Part shown: piece by piece, positions 40,583 to 50,406 of the stretch
How positions within the stretch are numbered: position 1 is the first letter of the stretch
Layout: every line of letters begins with the position of its first letter
The notes under the pieces: generated by a model
What the model was told of the DNA's origin: nothing
Seen by the model: the letters and a program-made list of their open reading frames with translations, nothing else
Databases searched by the model: none
DNA from: Porticoccus sp.
GTDB taxonomy: Bacteria; Pseudomonadota; Gammaproteobacteria; Pseudomonadales; Porticoccaceae
Assembly: GCA_023261185.1 (NCBI GenBank)
Contig: JALRJN010000016.1
Span: forward strand, 1-54,143
Reading direction: 5' to 3'
Length of the DNA stretch: 54,143 nucleotides
Made by a program: the position numbers and the translations under genes

Positions 40583-40810
40583 TTATCCTTTCGTGGGCAA
40601 TTCATGATCCCGATAATGGGGGTCCAGCCAGCATTGGGGCAGGGATTCCCCGGATAGAAAAACCAGGTGTGCTTTAGGGATGGTTTCCGGCTCCTGCGCT
40701 TCTTCCCCGTAGCGATAGCGCCCGGCAACGTCTTGGCGAAAAGGATCGAACAGATCCTGCAAAGACAGAATTTCAACCAGGTGACCGGAAGGTTCCTCTT
40801 TCATGAACAT
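40583..40810 (-). CDS. Small conserved protein of unknown function
   Basis: A 75-residue acidic cytosolic protein, beginning MFMKEEPSGHLVEILSLQDLF and containing GRYRYGEEAQEPE and VFLSGESLPQCWLDPHYRD. A strong AGGAGG Shine-Dalgarno sits eight bases before the ATG, which supports real expression. I recall similar short proteins in other gammaproteobacteria, sometimes loosely labelled acetyltransferase, but no acetyltransferase motif is visible. It lies between the tRNA-Met promoter and the dehydrogenase-like gene, in the same direction as both. Confidence 0.75.
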   Translation of the reverse strand: MFMKEEPSGHLVEILSLQDLFDPFRQDVAGRYRYGEEAQEPETIPKAHLVFLSGESLPQCWLDPHYRDHELPTKG

Positions 40811-40842
40811 GATGTTCCCTCCTGGTGATTGTTTGTAGAGAG

Positions 40843-42048
40843 TTAATCTATATATAGCATGCGGTAGATGCTGCCAGCGTAATCATCAGAGATATAAATA
40901 CTGCCATCGAGCCCTTCTTCTATATCCACAGGTCTACCAATCACCTGTTGGTTTTGTCGTAGAAAGCCTGTGAGAACATCTTTGATACTGATAGTGCCCT
41001 GCTGGTCCCAGCGCAAAGCAACCACCTTGTAACCGTCGGGCTCGCTGCGGTTCCAGGAGCCGTGCAGCGCGACTAAGGCGGTGCGCTGGAAAGTTTCCGG
41101 TCTGTTGCTATGGCGCATAAAATGGATGCCCAGGGGTGCATTGTGGGCAGGAAAACCATAGGACGGTGAAAGACTGGATGTCAGCAAAGATTCTTTACCC
41201 TGGCCGAGATCGGGGTCCAGCTTCCCGAAGCCATTGATATAAGGCCAGCCATAAAACCCGCCAGCCTGAATCAGGTTGAGCTCACAGGGTGGAAAATGAT
41301 CCCCCAGCATATCGCGTCCGTTATCGGTGGCGTAGAGTTGGTTGCTCCAGGGTGTCCAGTCGAAGCCGACACTGTTTCTCAGGCCGGTAGCAATAATCTC
41401 CTCGCCACTACCATCCGGTTGGTAGCGCATCATTGCAGCACGGCGCGGGTCTGATTCCTCACAGACATTACAGCTTGAGCCGACAGTTAAATACAGCAGG
41501 CCGTCAGGGCCAAAGCGGATGCTCCGTGTCCAGTGGCCGCCGCCGGGGGGTAGGTCGGTGATCAGTCGCTGGTAGTCGCCCACTGGCTCGCCGGATGTCC
41601 AGTCCATCGCCACGCGCCCCACGGCATTGGTTTCTGCCACATACAGCCAGCTGGTGTTGCCGTCATCAAAAATCTCGATACCGTGAGGGCGTTTCAGGTT
41701 GGAGAGAATCACCCGGTTGTTATCGGCCTGTCCGTCGCTATTGGTATCGGCAAGAAGGATGATCGAACCGGTAGGGGGTGAGCTGACCAGCAACTGGCCA
41801 TGGGGGGCGGTTTTTAGAATCCGTGGTCTGGTGAGATTGTCGGCAAATACTGTAAGTTGCAAGCCAGGCGTTATAACCAGTGAATCAGCGATGCGGTGGC
41901 TGGTTTCCGGGCTGCCGGCACCCGAGATAGAATTGAAAATGACGGCGAAGCTGCTGATCTGCAGTCCCGGCACAAAGCGAGTGGCGAGGAAAACTGCCAG
42001 AACAAGCAGTAACAGCAGCAGTGTGAAGATCCTGAGTGAATAGTGCAT
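40843..42048 (-). CDS. Membrane-anchored sorbosone/PQQ dehydrogenase-like beta-propeller
   Basis: A 401-residue protein with an N-terminal hydrophobic anchor (about residues 6-25), which places the rest in the periplasm. The body is a six-bladed propeller of the soluble glucose/sorbosone dehydrogenase type: LKRPHGIEIF, GHWTRSIRFGPDGLLYLTVG, GLRNSVGFDWTP, GRPVDIEEGLDGSIYISDD. A Cys-x2-Cys pair (SSCNVCEESDPRRAA) follows blade 3. ATG at 42048 is preferred over an in-frame GTG at 42072 because it starts the hydrophobic segment directly. PQQ dependence and substrate are inferred from the family; no pqq genes are in the window. Confidence 0.82.
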   Translation of the reverse strand: MHYSLRIFTLLLLLLVLAVFLATRFVPGLQISSFAVIFNSISGAGSPETSHRIADSLVITPGLQLTVFADNLTRPRILKTAPHGQLLVSSPPTGSIILLADTNSDGQADNNRVILSNLKRPHGIEIFDDGNTSWLYVAETNAVGRVAMDWTSGEPVGDYQRLITDLPPGGGHWTRSIRFGPDGLLYLTVGSSCNVCEESDPRRAAMMRYQPDGSGEEIIATGLRNSVGFDWTPWSNQLYATDNGRDMLGDHFPPCELNLIQAGGFYGWPYINGFGKLDPDLGQGKESLLTSSLSPSYGFPAHNAPLGIHFMRHSNRPETFQRTALVALHGSWNRSEPDGYKVVALRWDQQGTISIKDVLTGFLRQNQQVIGRPVDIEEGLDGSIYISDDYAGSIYRMLYID

Positions 42049-42084
42049 CGCTTCATTATAGAAGCTACGCACCCGTATGACAGT

Positions 42085-42109
42085 CCGGCATGGGTGTCTC
42101 CCATGCCGG
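42085..42109. other. Strong hairpin after ychF
   Basis: CCGGCATGGG (42085-42094) and CCCATGCCGG (42100-42109) form a perfect ten-pair stem with a five-base loop, 18 bases after the ychF stop. No T-run follows on either strand, so it is more likely a 3'-end-stabilising hairpin or a weak terminator than a classical one. Confidence 0.55.
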
Positions 42110-42126
42110 CAGTTAGAGGCTTGGGT

Positions 42127-43218
42127 TTAGACGTTAAACCGGAAGTGGATGACGTCGCCGTCTTGGACCACGTAGTCCTTACCTTCGAGGCGCCATTTGC
42201 CGGCGTCCTTGGCACCCTGCTCACCTTTGCAGGCGACAAAATCGTCGTAGGCTACGACTTCCGCGCGAATAAAGCCTTTTTCGAAGTCAGTGTGGATTTT
42301 TCCGGCAGATTGAGGGGCTGTGGCACCAACAGGAATAGTCCAGGCGCGGACTTCCTTGACGCCGGCGGTGAAGTAAGTCTGCAGCCCTAGTAGGGAATAA
42401 CCAGCGCGTATCACGCGGTTAAGTCCCGGCTCCTCCATACCCATTTCCTGCAGAAATTCGAGTTTTTCCTCGTCTTCCAATTCAGCGATTTCTGCTTCCA
42501 GTTTGTTGCAGATGGGTACGACCACAGCCCCTTCCGAGTCGGCAATTGCCTGTACTTGATCGAGATATGGATTGTTCTCGAAACCGCCCTCATCGACATT
42601 GGCGATATACATGGTGGGTTTCAGTGTCAGCAGACTCAGGGAGCGGATGGTTTTCAGGTCATCCTTGTCGAGGCCAAAGGAACGTAATGGCTTGGCTTCG
42701 TTGAGATGTGGCAGGATTTTTTCCAGTACAGCCTTCAGGGCGATGGCGTCTTTATCCTGACCCTTGGCAGCCTTGGCGGATCGCAGCAGAGCTTTTTCAA
42801 CCGTTTCCAGGTCGGCAAGGGCTAATTCAGTATTGATTACGTCGATATCTGCGGCGGGGTTGATCTTGCCCTCCACGTGCACGACGTTGTCGTCATCAAA
42901 ACAGCGGACCACGTGGGCAATGGCGTCGGTTTCGCGGATGTTGGCAAGGAATTGGTTGCCGAGACCCTCTCCCTTCGATGCCCCTGCAACCAGGCCGGCA
43001 ATGTCCACAAACTCCATGGTGGTGGGAATGATGCGTTCAGGTTTGACGATCTCAGCCAGTTTGTCCTGCCGTGGGTCTGGAATGGGCACAATGCCGGTGT
43101 TGGGTTCTATGGTGCAGAATGGGAAATTTGCCGCGTCAATACCCGCTTGGGTCAGCGCATTGAACAGGGTGGATTTGCCCACGTTGGGCAGGCCGACGAT
43201 TCCGCAATTAAAACCCAT
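42127..43218 (-). CDS. ychF: Ribosome-binding ATPase YchF
   Basis: YchF is an Obg-family P-loop protein that prefers ATP and binds ribosomes, with links to oxidative-stress response and leaderless translation. The 363-residue product has the P-loop [15 protein letters not shown] (about residues 8-22), an inserted coiled coil and a C-terminal TGS domain ending [18 protein letters not shown]. It follows pth. Confidence 0.97.
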   Translation of the reverse strand: MGFNCGIVGLPNVGKSTLFNALTQAGIDAANFPFCTIEPNTGIVPIPDPRQDKLAEIVKPERIIPTTMEFVDIAGLVAGASKGEGLGNQFLANIRETDAIAHVVRCFDDDNVVHVEGKINPAADIDVINTELALADLETVEKALLRSAKAAKGQDKDAIALKAVLEKILPHLNEAKPLRSFGLDKDDLKTIRSLSLLTLKPTMYIANVDEGGFENNPYLDQVQAIADSEGAVVVPICNKLEAEIAELEDEEKLEFLQEMGMEEPGLNRVIRAGYSLLGLQTYFTAGVKEVRAWTIPVGATAPQSAGKIHTDFEKGFIRAEVVAYDDFVACKGEQGAKDAGKWRLEGKDYVVQDGDVIHFRFNV

Positions 43219-43253
43219 AATGATTTCCTGAATACTGTTTCTGCCCGGTGGGC

Positions 43254-43838
43254 CTAGTTATTGGTATGAAGTTTTTTCATGGCGTCGTTCCAGCGTCCGG
43301 CAACGGTATCGCCAATGACATCTAACGCCTGATCAATACTCTGTTCGATGAGCTCCTGCTCACTGGCCGGGGCGCGTTTCAACACAAAATTAACAACTTC
43401 ACTGGCGTGCCCGGGGTGACCGATACCCAGCCTTAATCGCGCAAAGTCTCGGTTGTTGCCCAATGCCTGGATGGTATCCCGTAGACCATTGTGTCCGCCG
43501 TGGCCGCCGCCCAATTTCAGGCGTGCTGTACCGGGGCTGAGGTCGAGTTCGTCGTGGGCCACAAGAATGGCTGTCGTCGGGATACGGTAGAAGCTGGCCA
43601 GCGCTGCGATGGCTTTGCCGCTGCGATTCATGAACGTGTCGGGGATCAACAGCCACACCGGAGCGCCATCGATGATAGCTTTGGCGGTTTTGCCAAAAAA
43701 CTTGCTTTCGGGCGTCAATTCTACGGAGTAGCGGTTTGCCAGTGCCGCAACAAAATCGGCCCCGGCATTGTGACGGGTTCGGTCATATTGTGGGCCGGGG
43801 TTTCCCAGCCCCACAATGAGCTGAACGGGCGTATCCAA
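43254..43838 (-). CDS. pth: Peptidyl-tRNA hydrolase
   Basis: Pth releases tRNA from stalled peptidyl-tRNA. The 194-residue product has [18 protein letters not shown] with catalytic His23, the [10 protein letters not shown] motif and [29 protein letters not shown]. It is downstream of rplY, as in Pseudomonas. Confidence 0.97.
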   Translation of the reverse strand: MDTPVQLIVGLGNPGPQYDRTRHNAGADFVAALANRYSVELTPESKFFGKTAKAIIDGAPVWLLIPDTFMNRSGKAIAALASFYRIPTTAILVAHDELDLSPGTARLKLGGGHGGHNGLRDTIQALGNNRDFARLRLGIGHPGHASEVVNFVLKRAPASEQELIEQSIDQALDVIGDTVAGRWNDAMKKLHTNN

Positions 43839-43882
43839 TGTCGGGGCCTGCTGGTGTCTCTGAAGACAGAAAGAGTGGTTGA

Positions 43883-44536
43883 TTACTCTTCGGACGCCTC
43901 TTCGTTATCACCTTTGTCTGCAGGTTCTTCGTCAGTTGTTTCTTCAACAGCTGCCTTGGGCTTGTTGATGGTGAAGATGGGCTGGTCGTGCTCTGCACCA
44001 TGGCTCAGCTCTACACTTTCCACCCCGGATGGCAGGGCAATGTCAGAAATGTGCAGAACACCGCCAATATCAACTGCACTGACATCCACTTCGATGTACT
44101 CGGGCAGGTCGGCGGGCAGACAGCTGATGTCCAGCTCTGTCATGTTGTGGGAAATGATACCGCCACCCATTTTCACACCGACACAGATATCTTCGTTGAT
44201 GTAGTGGAGGGGAACCTTGGTGTGCAGTTTCTGGGTCTTACTGACGCGCAGGAAGTCTGCATGGATCACGACGGTTTTGGACGGGTGACGCTGAAGATCC
44301 TTGAGGATCACGTCCTGGTCGTTACCGTCCACCGAAATGGTGATGATGTGCGAGTAAAACGCTTCATTTTGCAGTGCGTGTTCCAGCTCGTTGCTCGCGA
44401 TGCTGATGTTTTCCGGTGCATTTTTGCCACCATAGATAATGGCAGGCACCAGGTTGGCCTCACGACGCAGGCGGCGGCTCGCACCTTTCCCCATGTCATT
44501 GCGGACCATGGCATTCAATTTAAAATCATCGGACAT
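43883..44536 (-). CDS. rplY: 50S ribosomal protein L25 (long Ctc form)
   Basis: L25 binds 5S rRNA. At 217 residues this is the long Ctc/TL5 form. It has the N-terminal L25 domain (about 1-95, with a [19 protein letters not shown] start) and a C-terminal beta domain (about 96-190), ending in an acidic tail ([20 protein letters not shown]). The 91-base leader contains an imperfect hairpin (44557-44589). Confidence 0.96.
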   Translation of the reverse strand: MSDDFKLNAMVRNDMGKGASRRLRREANLVPAIIYGGKNAPENISIASNELEHALQNEAFYSHIITISVDGNDQDVILKDLQRHPSKTVVIHADFLRVSKTQKLHTKVPLHYINEDICVGVKMGGGIISHNMTELDISCLPADLPEYIEVDVSAVDIGGVLHISDIALPSGVESVELSHGAEHDQPIFTINKPKAAVEETTDEEPADKGDNEEASEE

Positions 44537-44627
44537 TGCCTTGACTCCTAATTATTCCCATTGCGATCCGCGACCAGAATCGTAGTGGGAGTGAAATAAG
44601 CCCTGATGGGCAGTTAAGTAAACAGCG

Positions 44628-45569
44628 CTAGTCGAACATAGCGCTGATGGATTCCTCATTGCTGACCCGGCGCATGGCTTCTGCCAGCATCGGAGCCAGG
44701 CTCAAGACGCGGACTTTCCCGCAGTGGCGGGCAGCTTCGCTGAGTGGAATACTGTTGGTGACCACGAGCGTGTCGAGGGAAGAGTTCTCGAGGTTTTCGA
44801 TAGCTTTACCCGACAGTACAGGGTGGGTGCAGCAGGCAACAACCCTTTTCGCACCGTGCTCTTTGAGCGCATCGGCGGCTTTGCATAGGGTGCCTGCAGT
44901 ATCCACAATGTCGTCAACCAATAGGCAGGTGCGGCCTTCTACCTCACCAATAATGTTCATTACCTGTGCCTGATTCGCTTCGGGACGACGTTTGTCGATA
45001 ATGGCCAGGTCAGTGTTCAGTTGTTTGGCCATGGCGCGGGCGCGGACAACGCCGCCAATATCGGGCGAAACAACGGTCAGATCTTCATAATTCTGCCGTT
45101 CAACATCAGAGAGCATAACGGGCAGACCGTAGACGTTATCTACGGCACAGTCGAAAAAGCCCTGAATTTGCTCGGCGTGAAGGTCAACGGTCATCACGCG
45201 GTCGACGCCTACATTAGTGAGCATGTCGGCGACCACTTTGGCGCTGATGGGAACGCGGATGGAGCGAACGCGGCGATCTTGGCGGGCATAGCCGAAATAG
45301 GGCAGTACGGCGGTTATGCGACCCGCAGAAGAGCGGCGAAGGGCGTCGATGATGAGCATCAACTCCATCAGGTTTTTATGTGTCGGTACACAGGTGGGCT
45401 GAACCACAAAGACATCGCGACCGCGCACGTTCTCGCGAATCTCGACATTAATTTCGCCATCAGAAAACTGGCACACCAGCGCATCACCCAGACTCAGGCT
45501 GAGGTAGCGAGCGATTTCATTTGCCAGCTCCGGGTTAGCATTCCCGGAGAAAACCATCATATTTGCCAC
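44628..45569 (-). CDS. prs: Ribose-phosphate pyrophosphokinase
   Basis: Prs makes PRPP from ribose-5-phosphate and ATP for nucleotide, histidine and tryptophan synthesis. GTG at 45569, with AGGA upstream, gives 313 residues and a family-typical N-terminus ([20 protein letters not shown]). The frame stays open for about 60 more codons, but those run through the tRNA-Gln gene. Key motifs are the [25 protein letters not shown] flexible loop region and the PRPP loop [12 protein letters not shown]. Confidence 0.97.
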   Translation of the reverse strand: MANMMVFSGNANPELANEIARYLSLSLGDALVCQFSDGEINVEIRENVRGRDVFVVQPTCVPTHKNLMELMLIIDALRRSSAGRITAVLPYFGYARQDRRVRSIRVPISAKVVADMLTNVGVDRVMTVDLHAEQIQGFFDCAVDNVYGLPVMLSDVERQNYEDLTVVSPDIGGVVRARAMAKQLNTDLAIIDKRRPEANQAQVMNIIGEVEGRTCLLVDDIVDTAGTLCKAADALKEHGAKRVVACCTHPVLSGKAIENLENSSLDTLVVTNSIPLSEAARHCGKVRVLSLAPMLAEAMRRVSNEESISAMFD

Positions 45570-45616
45570 GGCTTTTTTCCTGATCGGGGTCTTGGTGCAG
45601 CTAACCCAAAGGAATA

Positions 45617-45692
45617 TGGCTGGGGTGGGAGGACTCGAACCTCCGAATGACGGGATCAAAACCCGTTGCCTTAGCCACTTGGCGACACCCCA
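45617..45692 (-). tRNA. tRNA-Gln (UUG)
   Basis: A 76-base cloverleaf with encoded CCA. Acceptor TGGGGTG pairs with CACCCCA, anticodon stem ACGGG/CCCGT encloses TTTTGAT (anticodon TTG), and the T-arm is GGAGG-TTCGAGT-CCTCC. U1-A72 is the usual glutamine-tRNA terminal pair. The gene begins four bases after the ispE stop and ends 47 bases before prs. No promoter fits in between, so it is probably cut from the ispE-prs transcript. Confidence 0.97.
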
Positions 45693-45696
45693 GTAG

Positions 45697-46536
45697 TCAG
45701 TTGTGTGACGGGAGCTTGTCAAGCAAGGGTGACCGGTTGACCCCTTGTGCAACAAAGCCTTGCCAAGGCGCCGGCATTTGTTTCAGGACTGATCTCGCAT
45801 CAGCTTCTGAATCAAAGCGGGCAAATAGGCAGGCACCTGTTCCCGTCAATCGAGCATCGGCAAATTGAGCGAGCCAGAGGCGTGCTTTTTTTACCTGAGG
45901 ATATAGAGCCTCAACGACTGTCTGACAGTCATTCCGGCCACCCTGCTCGAGAAAGGCGCGTATTTTGATCGGATGCGTGTTTCTTGTCAAACCCTGATGC
46001 GCGAAAATTGTAGCGGTAGAAACCTGTGTGTCCGGGGCCAAAACCAGGTACCAGTAAGGCTTCATTTCCACTTTTGTGAGTTGCTCGCCAACCCCTTCTG
46101 CCCAAGCGCTGTGACCAAAGATAAATACGGGTACATCGGCGCCTAGTTGCTGGCCAAGGAACATCAGTTTTTCCCTGGACCAGTTCAGCTGCCAGAGCGT
46201 GTTCAGCGCCATCAGTGTCGTGGCAGCATCACTGCTACCACCACCCAGGCCGCCGCCCATTGGTAGTTGCTTGTGTAGATGGATGGCGGCCCCCATTTTG
46301 CAGCCGCTTTCTTGCTGTAGCAGTCGAGCTGCCCGATAGATCAGATTGTCTTCAGGAGGAACCGCCTCCAGGGTTGGTGTGACCCTGATGACTCCGCTGG
46401 AATCGACTTCAATGTCCAGCTGATCTCCAAAATCCAACAACTGAAACAGGGTTTGTAAGTTGTGATAACCATCCGGACGGCGCCCGGTGATATGCAGGAA
46501 CAGGTTGATTTTCGCAGGAGCAGGCAGTGACAGCAT
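45697..46536 (-). CDS. ispE: 4-diphosphocytidyl-2-C-methyl-D-erythritol kinase
   Basis: IspE phosphorylates CDP-ME in the MEP route to isoprenoids. ATG at 46536 overlaps the lolB stop (TGATG) and gives 279 residues starting [18 protein letters not shown]. The GHMP-kinase ATP loop [17 protein letters not shown] and the C-terminal [13 protein letters not shown] are clear. The frame extends further into lolB but without homology. Confidence 0.96.
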   Translation of the reverse strand: MLSLPAPAKINLFLHITGRRPDGYHNLQTLFQLLDFGDQLDIEVDSSGVIRVTPTLEAVPPEDNLIYRAARLLQQESGCKMGAAIHLHKQLPMGGGLGGGSSDAATTLMALNTLWQLNWSREKLMFLGQQLGADVPVFIFGHSAWAEGVGEQLTKVEMKPYWYLVLAPDTQVSTATIFAHQGLTRNTHPIKIRAFLEQGGRNDCQTVVEALYPQVKKARLWLAQFADARLTGTGACLFARFDSEADARSVLKQMPAPWQGFVAQGVNRSPLLDKLPSHN

Positions 46537-47138
46537 CAATGATTTTCCATGTCCAGGTGCCACTGCTTGATGACCAGCGTGAAACTGTATTCTCCGCTGT
46601 TCCCGCGGATACGACCGGGCAGTATCCACGGGCCGACCTGTTGGTAGCCTGAGAATTGTAATTGCCAGTTGGCCTGGGTAAGGGTCGACAGGGTGCCATC
46701 CAGATTGTGGCTGCTGACATCCTGGGTCGTGTTGGGTGCAGGTATGCCGCGAATCCAGAAATGTAGTTCATCCACGGGCCACTGCCAGCCAAACAGCTGC
46801 TCAGTGAGGGCTGCAGGCGAAGGCGAATAGAGGGTCTCCTTGCCGCTGCGGCGCAGCTCTGCGTGATGACTGTTGCCCAGAATCTGGGTGGCACCCGTGC
46901 CGAAAGGTCCGCTTAACAGTAACTTGAACGCGTCTGATGACTGCTGCCAGTTCAGCCATGCACTGCCGCCATCGCGACTGTCACGATAGCCCAACTTGCC
47001 TTCCAGCTGCCAGCTGTTGAAGTTCTGGAGCGCGGACTGGTGTTGTTGCCAGTCTGATATGACCGGCTCGGGTCGGGGTGTGTGGCTGGCACAGGCGCCA
47101 AGAAACAGCGTGGCAAATATCAGGGCTAACAGACGCAC
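46536..47138 (-). CDS. lolB: Outer-membrane lipoprotein receptor LolB
   Basis: LolB takes lipoproteins from LolA and inserts them in the outer membrane. The 200-residue product has a lipoprotein signal with lipobox LGAC (Cys16) and the family core WQLEGKLGYRDSRDGGSAWLNWQQ, LLLSGPFGTGATQILG and PVDELHFWIRGIPAP. Start is GTG at 47138, three bases after the stop of the TPR lipoprotein gene. Confidence 0.95.
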   Translation of the reverse strand: MRLLALIFATLFLGACASHTPRPEPVISDWQQHQSALQNFNSWQLEGKLGYRDSRDGGSAWLNWQQSSDAFKLLLSGPFGTGATQILGNSHHAELRRSGKETLYSPSPAALTEQLFGWQWPVDELHFWIRGIPAPNTTQDVSSHNLDGTLSTLTQANWQLQFSGYQQVGPWILPGRIRGNSGEYSFTLVIKQWHLDMENH

Positions 47139-47141
47139 TAA

Positions 47142-48929
47142 CTATTCCGCCTGCAGGCGCTGCATGGTTTCGAGAATGATAGGGTTGTCGGGATGCTGCT
47201 CGAGGATTTGCTGCCAAATCTGAAGCGCTTCTTCCTGCTGGTCATTAGCCCACAGCGCTTCGCCCAGATGCGCTGCAATTTCGGGGTCTGGCATTTTTTC
47301 CAGCGCTTCCTGCAGGTGGATGATGGCCGTATCGTATTCTCCGAGCTGGAAGAGCACCCACCCCAGGCTGTCGATAATGGCCGGATCGCCGGGATTCAGT
47401 TCCAGTGCTCGCAGGATCAGTTGTCGCGCTTCCTCGTAGCGATCCGTATGCAGAGTGAGGGTGTAGCCGAGGGCGTTAAGCGCCATGGAATTATTGGCGT
47501 CCTGGGCAAGGATGGCGCGGAGGTCCTGCTCCGAGCTAGCAAAATCATTTTCTCGTTCACTGAGAATAGAGCGACTGTAAAGCAGTGAAATGTTGTTGGG
47601 GAAATGCTCCAGTGCTTCGCTGAGAATCAGGCGCGCATCGCCGATCAATTGATTCTCCACCAGCAATTCAGATTCGATCTGATAGAGTTGCGCGGAATAG
47701 TGGGGGTATTCCAGGCGCAGCTGGCTCATATAGAGTTGTGCGCTGCTAAGTTGTCCGTTGCTGGCCATGAATCTACCCAGCTTCACTACGGCTGGCAGGA
47801 ATTTGGGACCGTTTCTGACCGCGCGATAATGCAGAAGCACCGCATCGCTGTTGTTTTCTTCCTCAGCCAGTTGGCCCAGTTCGTAGTGGGCGGCTGCCGC
47901 CATGTTGGGGTTCTTGCTGAGCTGGGTATACAGTTCTCTGGCTTCCTCGTTTTTGTTGAGCCCACGGCAGACCAAAGCCAGGGTGTATGCCAGTTCGGCA
48001 TCGTGGGGGTACTGCACCATCAGGGTATTCAGTTGTTGATAGGCTCCGAGCAGGTCATCTTCAGCCAGGAAGCGGGCATATTGCAGTCGCAGTCTTTTAC
48101 TGTCTGCTAGACCATCCAGCACGGTGCCGAGGAATTTTGTGGCTTCCTGTTTTTTGCCCAGCTGGTGAAGTAGCTGGGCTTTCAGCATGATGGCACTCTC
48201 TTTCGCCGGTGCCTGTTCAAGCAACTCATCGACGGTGGCCAGCGCTGTCAAGAACTGGCCTTGCTGGCGGAGAAGCATGGCATAGGTCAGCAACACGGTT
48301 TCATCTCTGGGCAGTCGTGAGCGCAAATCGGTGTAGGCATCCAGTAACGTCTGGCGTTGCGCCGGTGTGGAGCCGCCCGCACTCACCGTCAGGCCCATGA
48401 TGGGTTCCTGGTCACCCTGTTTAAGCGCAAATTCCGCATGTTGCAGGGCTTCTGTCAGACGGCCTTCCCTGCCCAGCGACAATGTGGCAACGCTACGGGC
48501 GTCGAGGTTGTCCGGTTCAATGTCGCTCCACAGCAAGGACATTTCCAGCAGCGCAGGGTGGTTTTCGGCATAGGCGGCGACGCGGGCCGCTCTCGCAACA
48601 ATTCCCGGGTCCCGGGTCGCTCTGGCCTGTATCAGATAATTGGATAGCGCCAAAGGCAGGTTATTGTCCATGCCTGCCAGTTCTGCCACCAGGAGGTCGT
48701 AGAGGGTTTCTGTGGGGAATGCCCGCACCGGGTATTCCACAGCCTCTTCGTCAGCCTTTGGCTGTTCCCCTGGAGCTGTAGTGGGGACAACCGCTGCTGG
48801 CTGATCACTGACGACCTGATTGCCTTGGGGGGTGGAACAGCCCGTCAGGATGACTGAACAAGCCAAAAGCGTCGGCATGGCGATGCCGGAGAGACGGGTA
48901 AAGTGTTGAAACAATTTTGGCTCTTTCAA
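47142..48929 (-). CDS. TPR-repeat lipoprotein
   Basis: A 595-residue predicted lipoprotein with a signal ending in LTGC (Cys31), a Pro/Ala/Glu-rich linker (about 32-65) and a long run of tetratricopeptide repeats. The repeats are clearest at the C-terminus, for example ALNALGYTLTLHTDRYEEAR, IIDSLGWVLFQLGEYDTAI and EIAAHLGEALWANDQQEEAL. The start is TTG at 48929, or possibly ATG at 48878, which would still keep the lipobox. The same kind of gene precedes lolB in Pseudomonas. The role is unknown; the setting suggests scaffolding in outer-membrane biogenesis. Confidence 0.86.
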   Translation of the reverse strand: MKEPKLFQHFTRLSGIAMPTLLACSVILTGCSTPQGNQVVSDQPAAVVPTTAPGEQPKADEEAVEYPVRAFPTETLYDLLVAELAGMDNNLPLALSNYLIQARATRDPGIVARAARVAAYAENHPALLEMSLLWSDIEPDNLDARSVATLSLGREGRLTEALQHAEFALKQGDQEPIMGLTVSAGGSTPAQRQTLLDAYTDLRSRLPRDETVLLTYAMLLRQQGQFLTALATVDELLEQAPAKESAIMLKAQLLHQLGKKQEATKFLGTVLDGLADSKRLRLQYARFLAEDDLLGAYQQLNTLMVQYPHDAELAYTLALVCRGLNKNEEARELYTQLSKNPNMAAAAHYELGQLAEEENNSDAVLLHYRAVRNGPKFLPAVVKLGRFMASNGQLSSAQLYMSQLRLEYPHYSAQLYQIESELLVENQLIGDARLILSEALEHFPNNISLLYSRSILSERENDFASSEQDLRAILAQDANNSMALNALGYTLTLHTDRYEEARQLILRALELNPGDPAIIDSLGWVLFQLGEYDTAIIHLQEALEKMPDPEIAAHLGEALWANDQQEEALQIWQQILEQHPDNPIILETMQRLQAE

Positions 48930-49110
48930 TGGTGAATATCGGATTCGTCGGGCAATGGTTGGATTAATGTCATTATAGGCGGCCTCATTGTAGCCAATAA
49001 CTCAGACAATAAATCAAGGCCTTTAGTGCCAAGAGCCTGAATTTCTATACCGCTTGTCTTTGCAGGTCGAGAATCGGACAATTGCGGGCTCACTTCCAAG
49101 CTCCGTTTTC
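48930..49110. promoter_or_regulatory. Divergent TPR lipoprotein / hemA promoter region
   Basis: On the minus strand a perfect TATAAT (48972-48977) could serve the TPR lipoprotein-lolB-ispE group, though no good -35 box is seen. On the plus strand no clear hemA promoter stands out; TTGTAG near 48988 is a weak -35 candidate. No full FNR-type palindrome was seen. Confidence 0.35.
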
Positions 49111-50379
49111 ATGACCATTTTTGCTCTGGGCATCAACCACCGAACCGCCCCTCTCGATATCCGGGAGAAGGTGGCTTTTGCCCCGGAACAGATGATGGAA
49201 GCGTTGCAGGGCCTGGCAGATGCTGCCGCGCTTAAGGAAGTCGCGATACTTTCTACCTGTAATCGTACGGAAATATACGCGGAAGGTGAGCAGGCGGATC
49301 AGGTACTACACTGGCTTGCCCAACAGCGGCGCATCTCCCTGGAGCAGCTGCAGAGTTGCCATTATCTCTTGACCGATTCCGACGCCGTTCGCCATATCAT
49401 GAAGGTTGCCTGTGGACTCGATTCCATGGTGCTCGGTGAGCCGCAAATTCTGGGTCAATTGAAATCCTGCTACGCCGTGGCCCGTGAGGCAGGAAAAGTG
49501 TCGACAGTGCTGAACCAGCTGTTCCAACAGGCTTTCAGTATTGCCAAGCGGGTGAGAACAGAGACCGCCATCGGGCAAAGCCCGGTGTCAGTTGCCTACG
49601 CTGCCGTCAGTCTCTCTCAGCAGATTTTTTCTGACTTGCGGGATGTGCGGGCGCTCTTGATCGGAGCGGGGGAGACGATTGAGCTGGTCGCCCGTCACCT
49701 TCAGGAGAAAGGCGTTAGGGAAATCACGGTTGCAAACCGCACCCTCAGTCGGGCGCAAGACCTTGCGGAGCAGTTTTCAGCCCAGGGCATTCTGTTGTCC
49801 GAAATACCCGACTATCTGCACAGGGCAGATATGGTGATTTCCTCCACGGCCAGTCAGTTGCCGATTCTGGGCAAGGGAGCTGTTGAATCGGCACTTAAAC
49901 TACGCAAGCACAAACCCATCTTTATGGTGGATATTGCGGTACCGCGAGATATCGAGCCTGAGGTGGCAAAGCTTCAGGATGTCTACCTGTATACCGTTGA
50001 CGACCTGCAGGCCGTTATCGATGAAAACATACGCTCCCGGCAGAGTGCCGCTGGTGAGGCAGAGGATATTGTCGAACAGGGAGTTGCGGGCTGGCAGAGT
50101 CAGCTGCGCGCGCTGAACGTGGTGGACACGATTCGTGCTTTTCGCAGCAGCGCCGAGGAAGCCAGGGATCATGAACTGGAAAAGGCGCTGGCTTCTCTGC
50201 GCGCCGGCCAGGCTCCGGAGCTGGTCCTGAAAAGCCTGGCGCGTAACCTCACCAACAAATTAATGCACACCCCGACTACGCGGTTGAAGCAGGCCGGTGA
50301 ACAGGGCCTGACAGAACATATTGACTTGGCGCATCACCTGTTTGGCCTCAAAAAACCCGACGACGGGTCTGAACCCTAA
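49111..50379 (+). CDS. hemA: Glutamyl-tRNA reductase
   Basis: HemA reduces glutamyl-tRNA to glutamate-1-semialdehyde, the first step of C5 haem synthesis. ATG at 49111 gives 422 residues beginning [20 protein letters not shown]. The frame is open to 49054, but the extra codons do not resemble the family. The nucleophile Cys50 lies in [13 protein letters not shown]. The NADPH domain carries [16 protein letters not shown], and a C-terminal dimerisation helix ends the protein. It is divergent from the lolB group and followed by prfA. Confidence 0.96.
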   Translation: MTIFALGINHRTAPLDIREKVAFAPEQMMEALQGLADAAALKEVAILSTCNRTEIYAEGEQADQVLHWLAQQRRISLEQLQSCHYLLTDSDAVRHIMKVACGLDSMVLGEPQILGQLKSCYAVAREAGKVSTVLNQLFQQAFSIAKRVRTETAIGQSPVSVAYAAVSLSQQIFSDLRDVRALLIGAGETIELVARHLQEKGVREITVANRTLSRAQDLAEQFSAQGILLSEIPDYLHRADMVISSTASQLPILGKGAVESALKLRKHKPIFMVDIAVPRDIEPEVAKLQDVYLYTVDDLQAVIDENIRSRQSAAGEAEDIVEQGVAGWQSQLRALNVVDTIRAFRSSAEEARDHELEKALASLRAGQAPELVLKSLARNLTNKLMHTPTTRLKQAGEQGLTEHIDLAHHLFGLKKPDDGSEP

Positions 50380-50406
50380 CCACCTTTAAGAAGATAAAGA
50401 GAGTTA

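Noticed and set aside
45570-45755. N-terminal extension of prs through tRNA-Gln
   Set aside because: The extra residues are a translation of the tRNA gene; the GTG at 45569 with AGGA upstream gives the family length.
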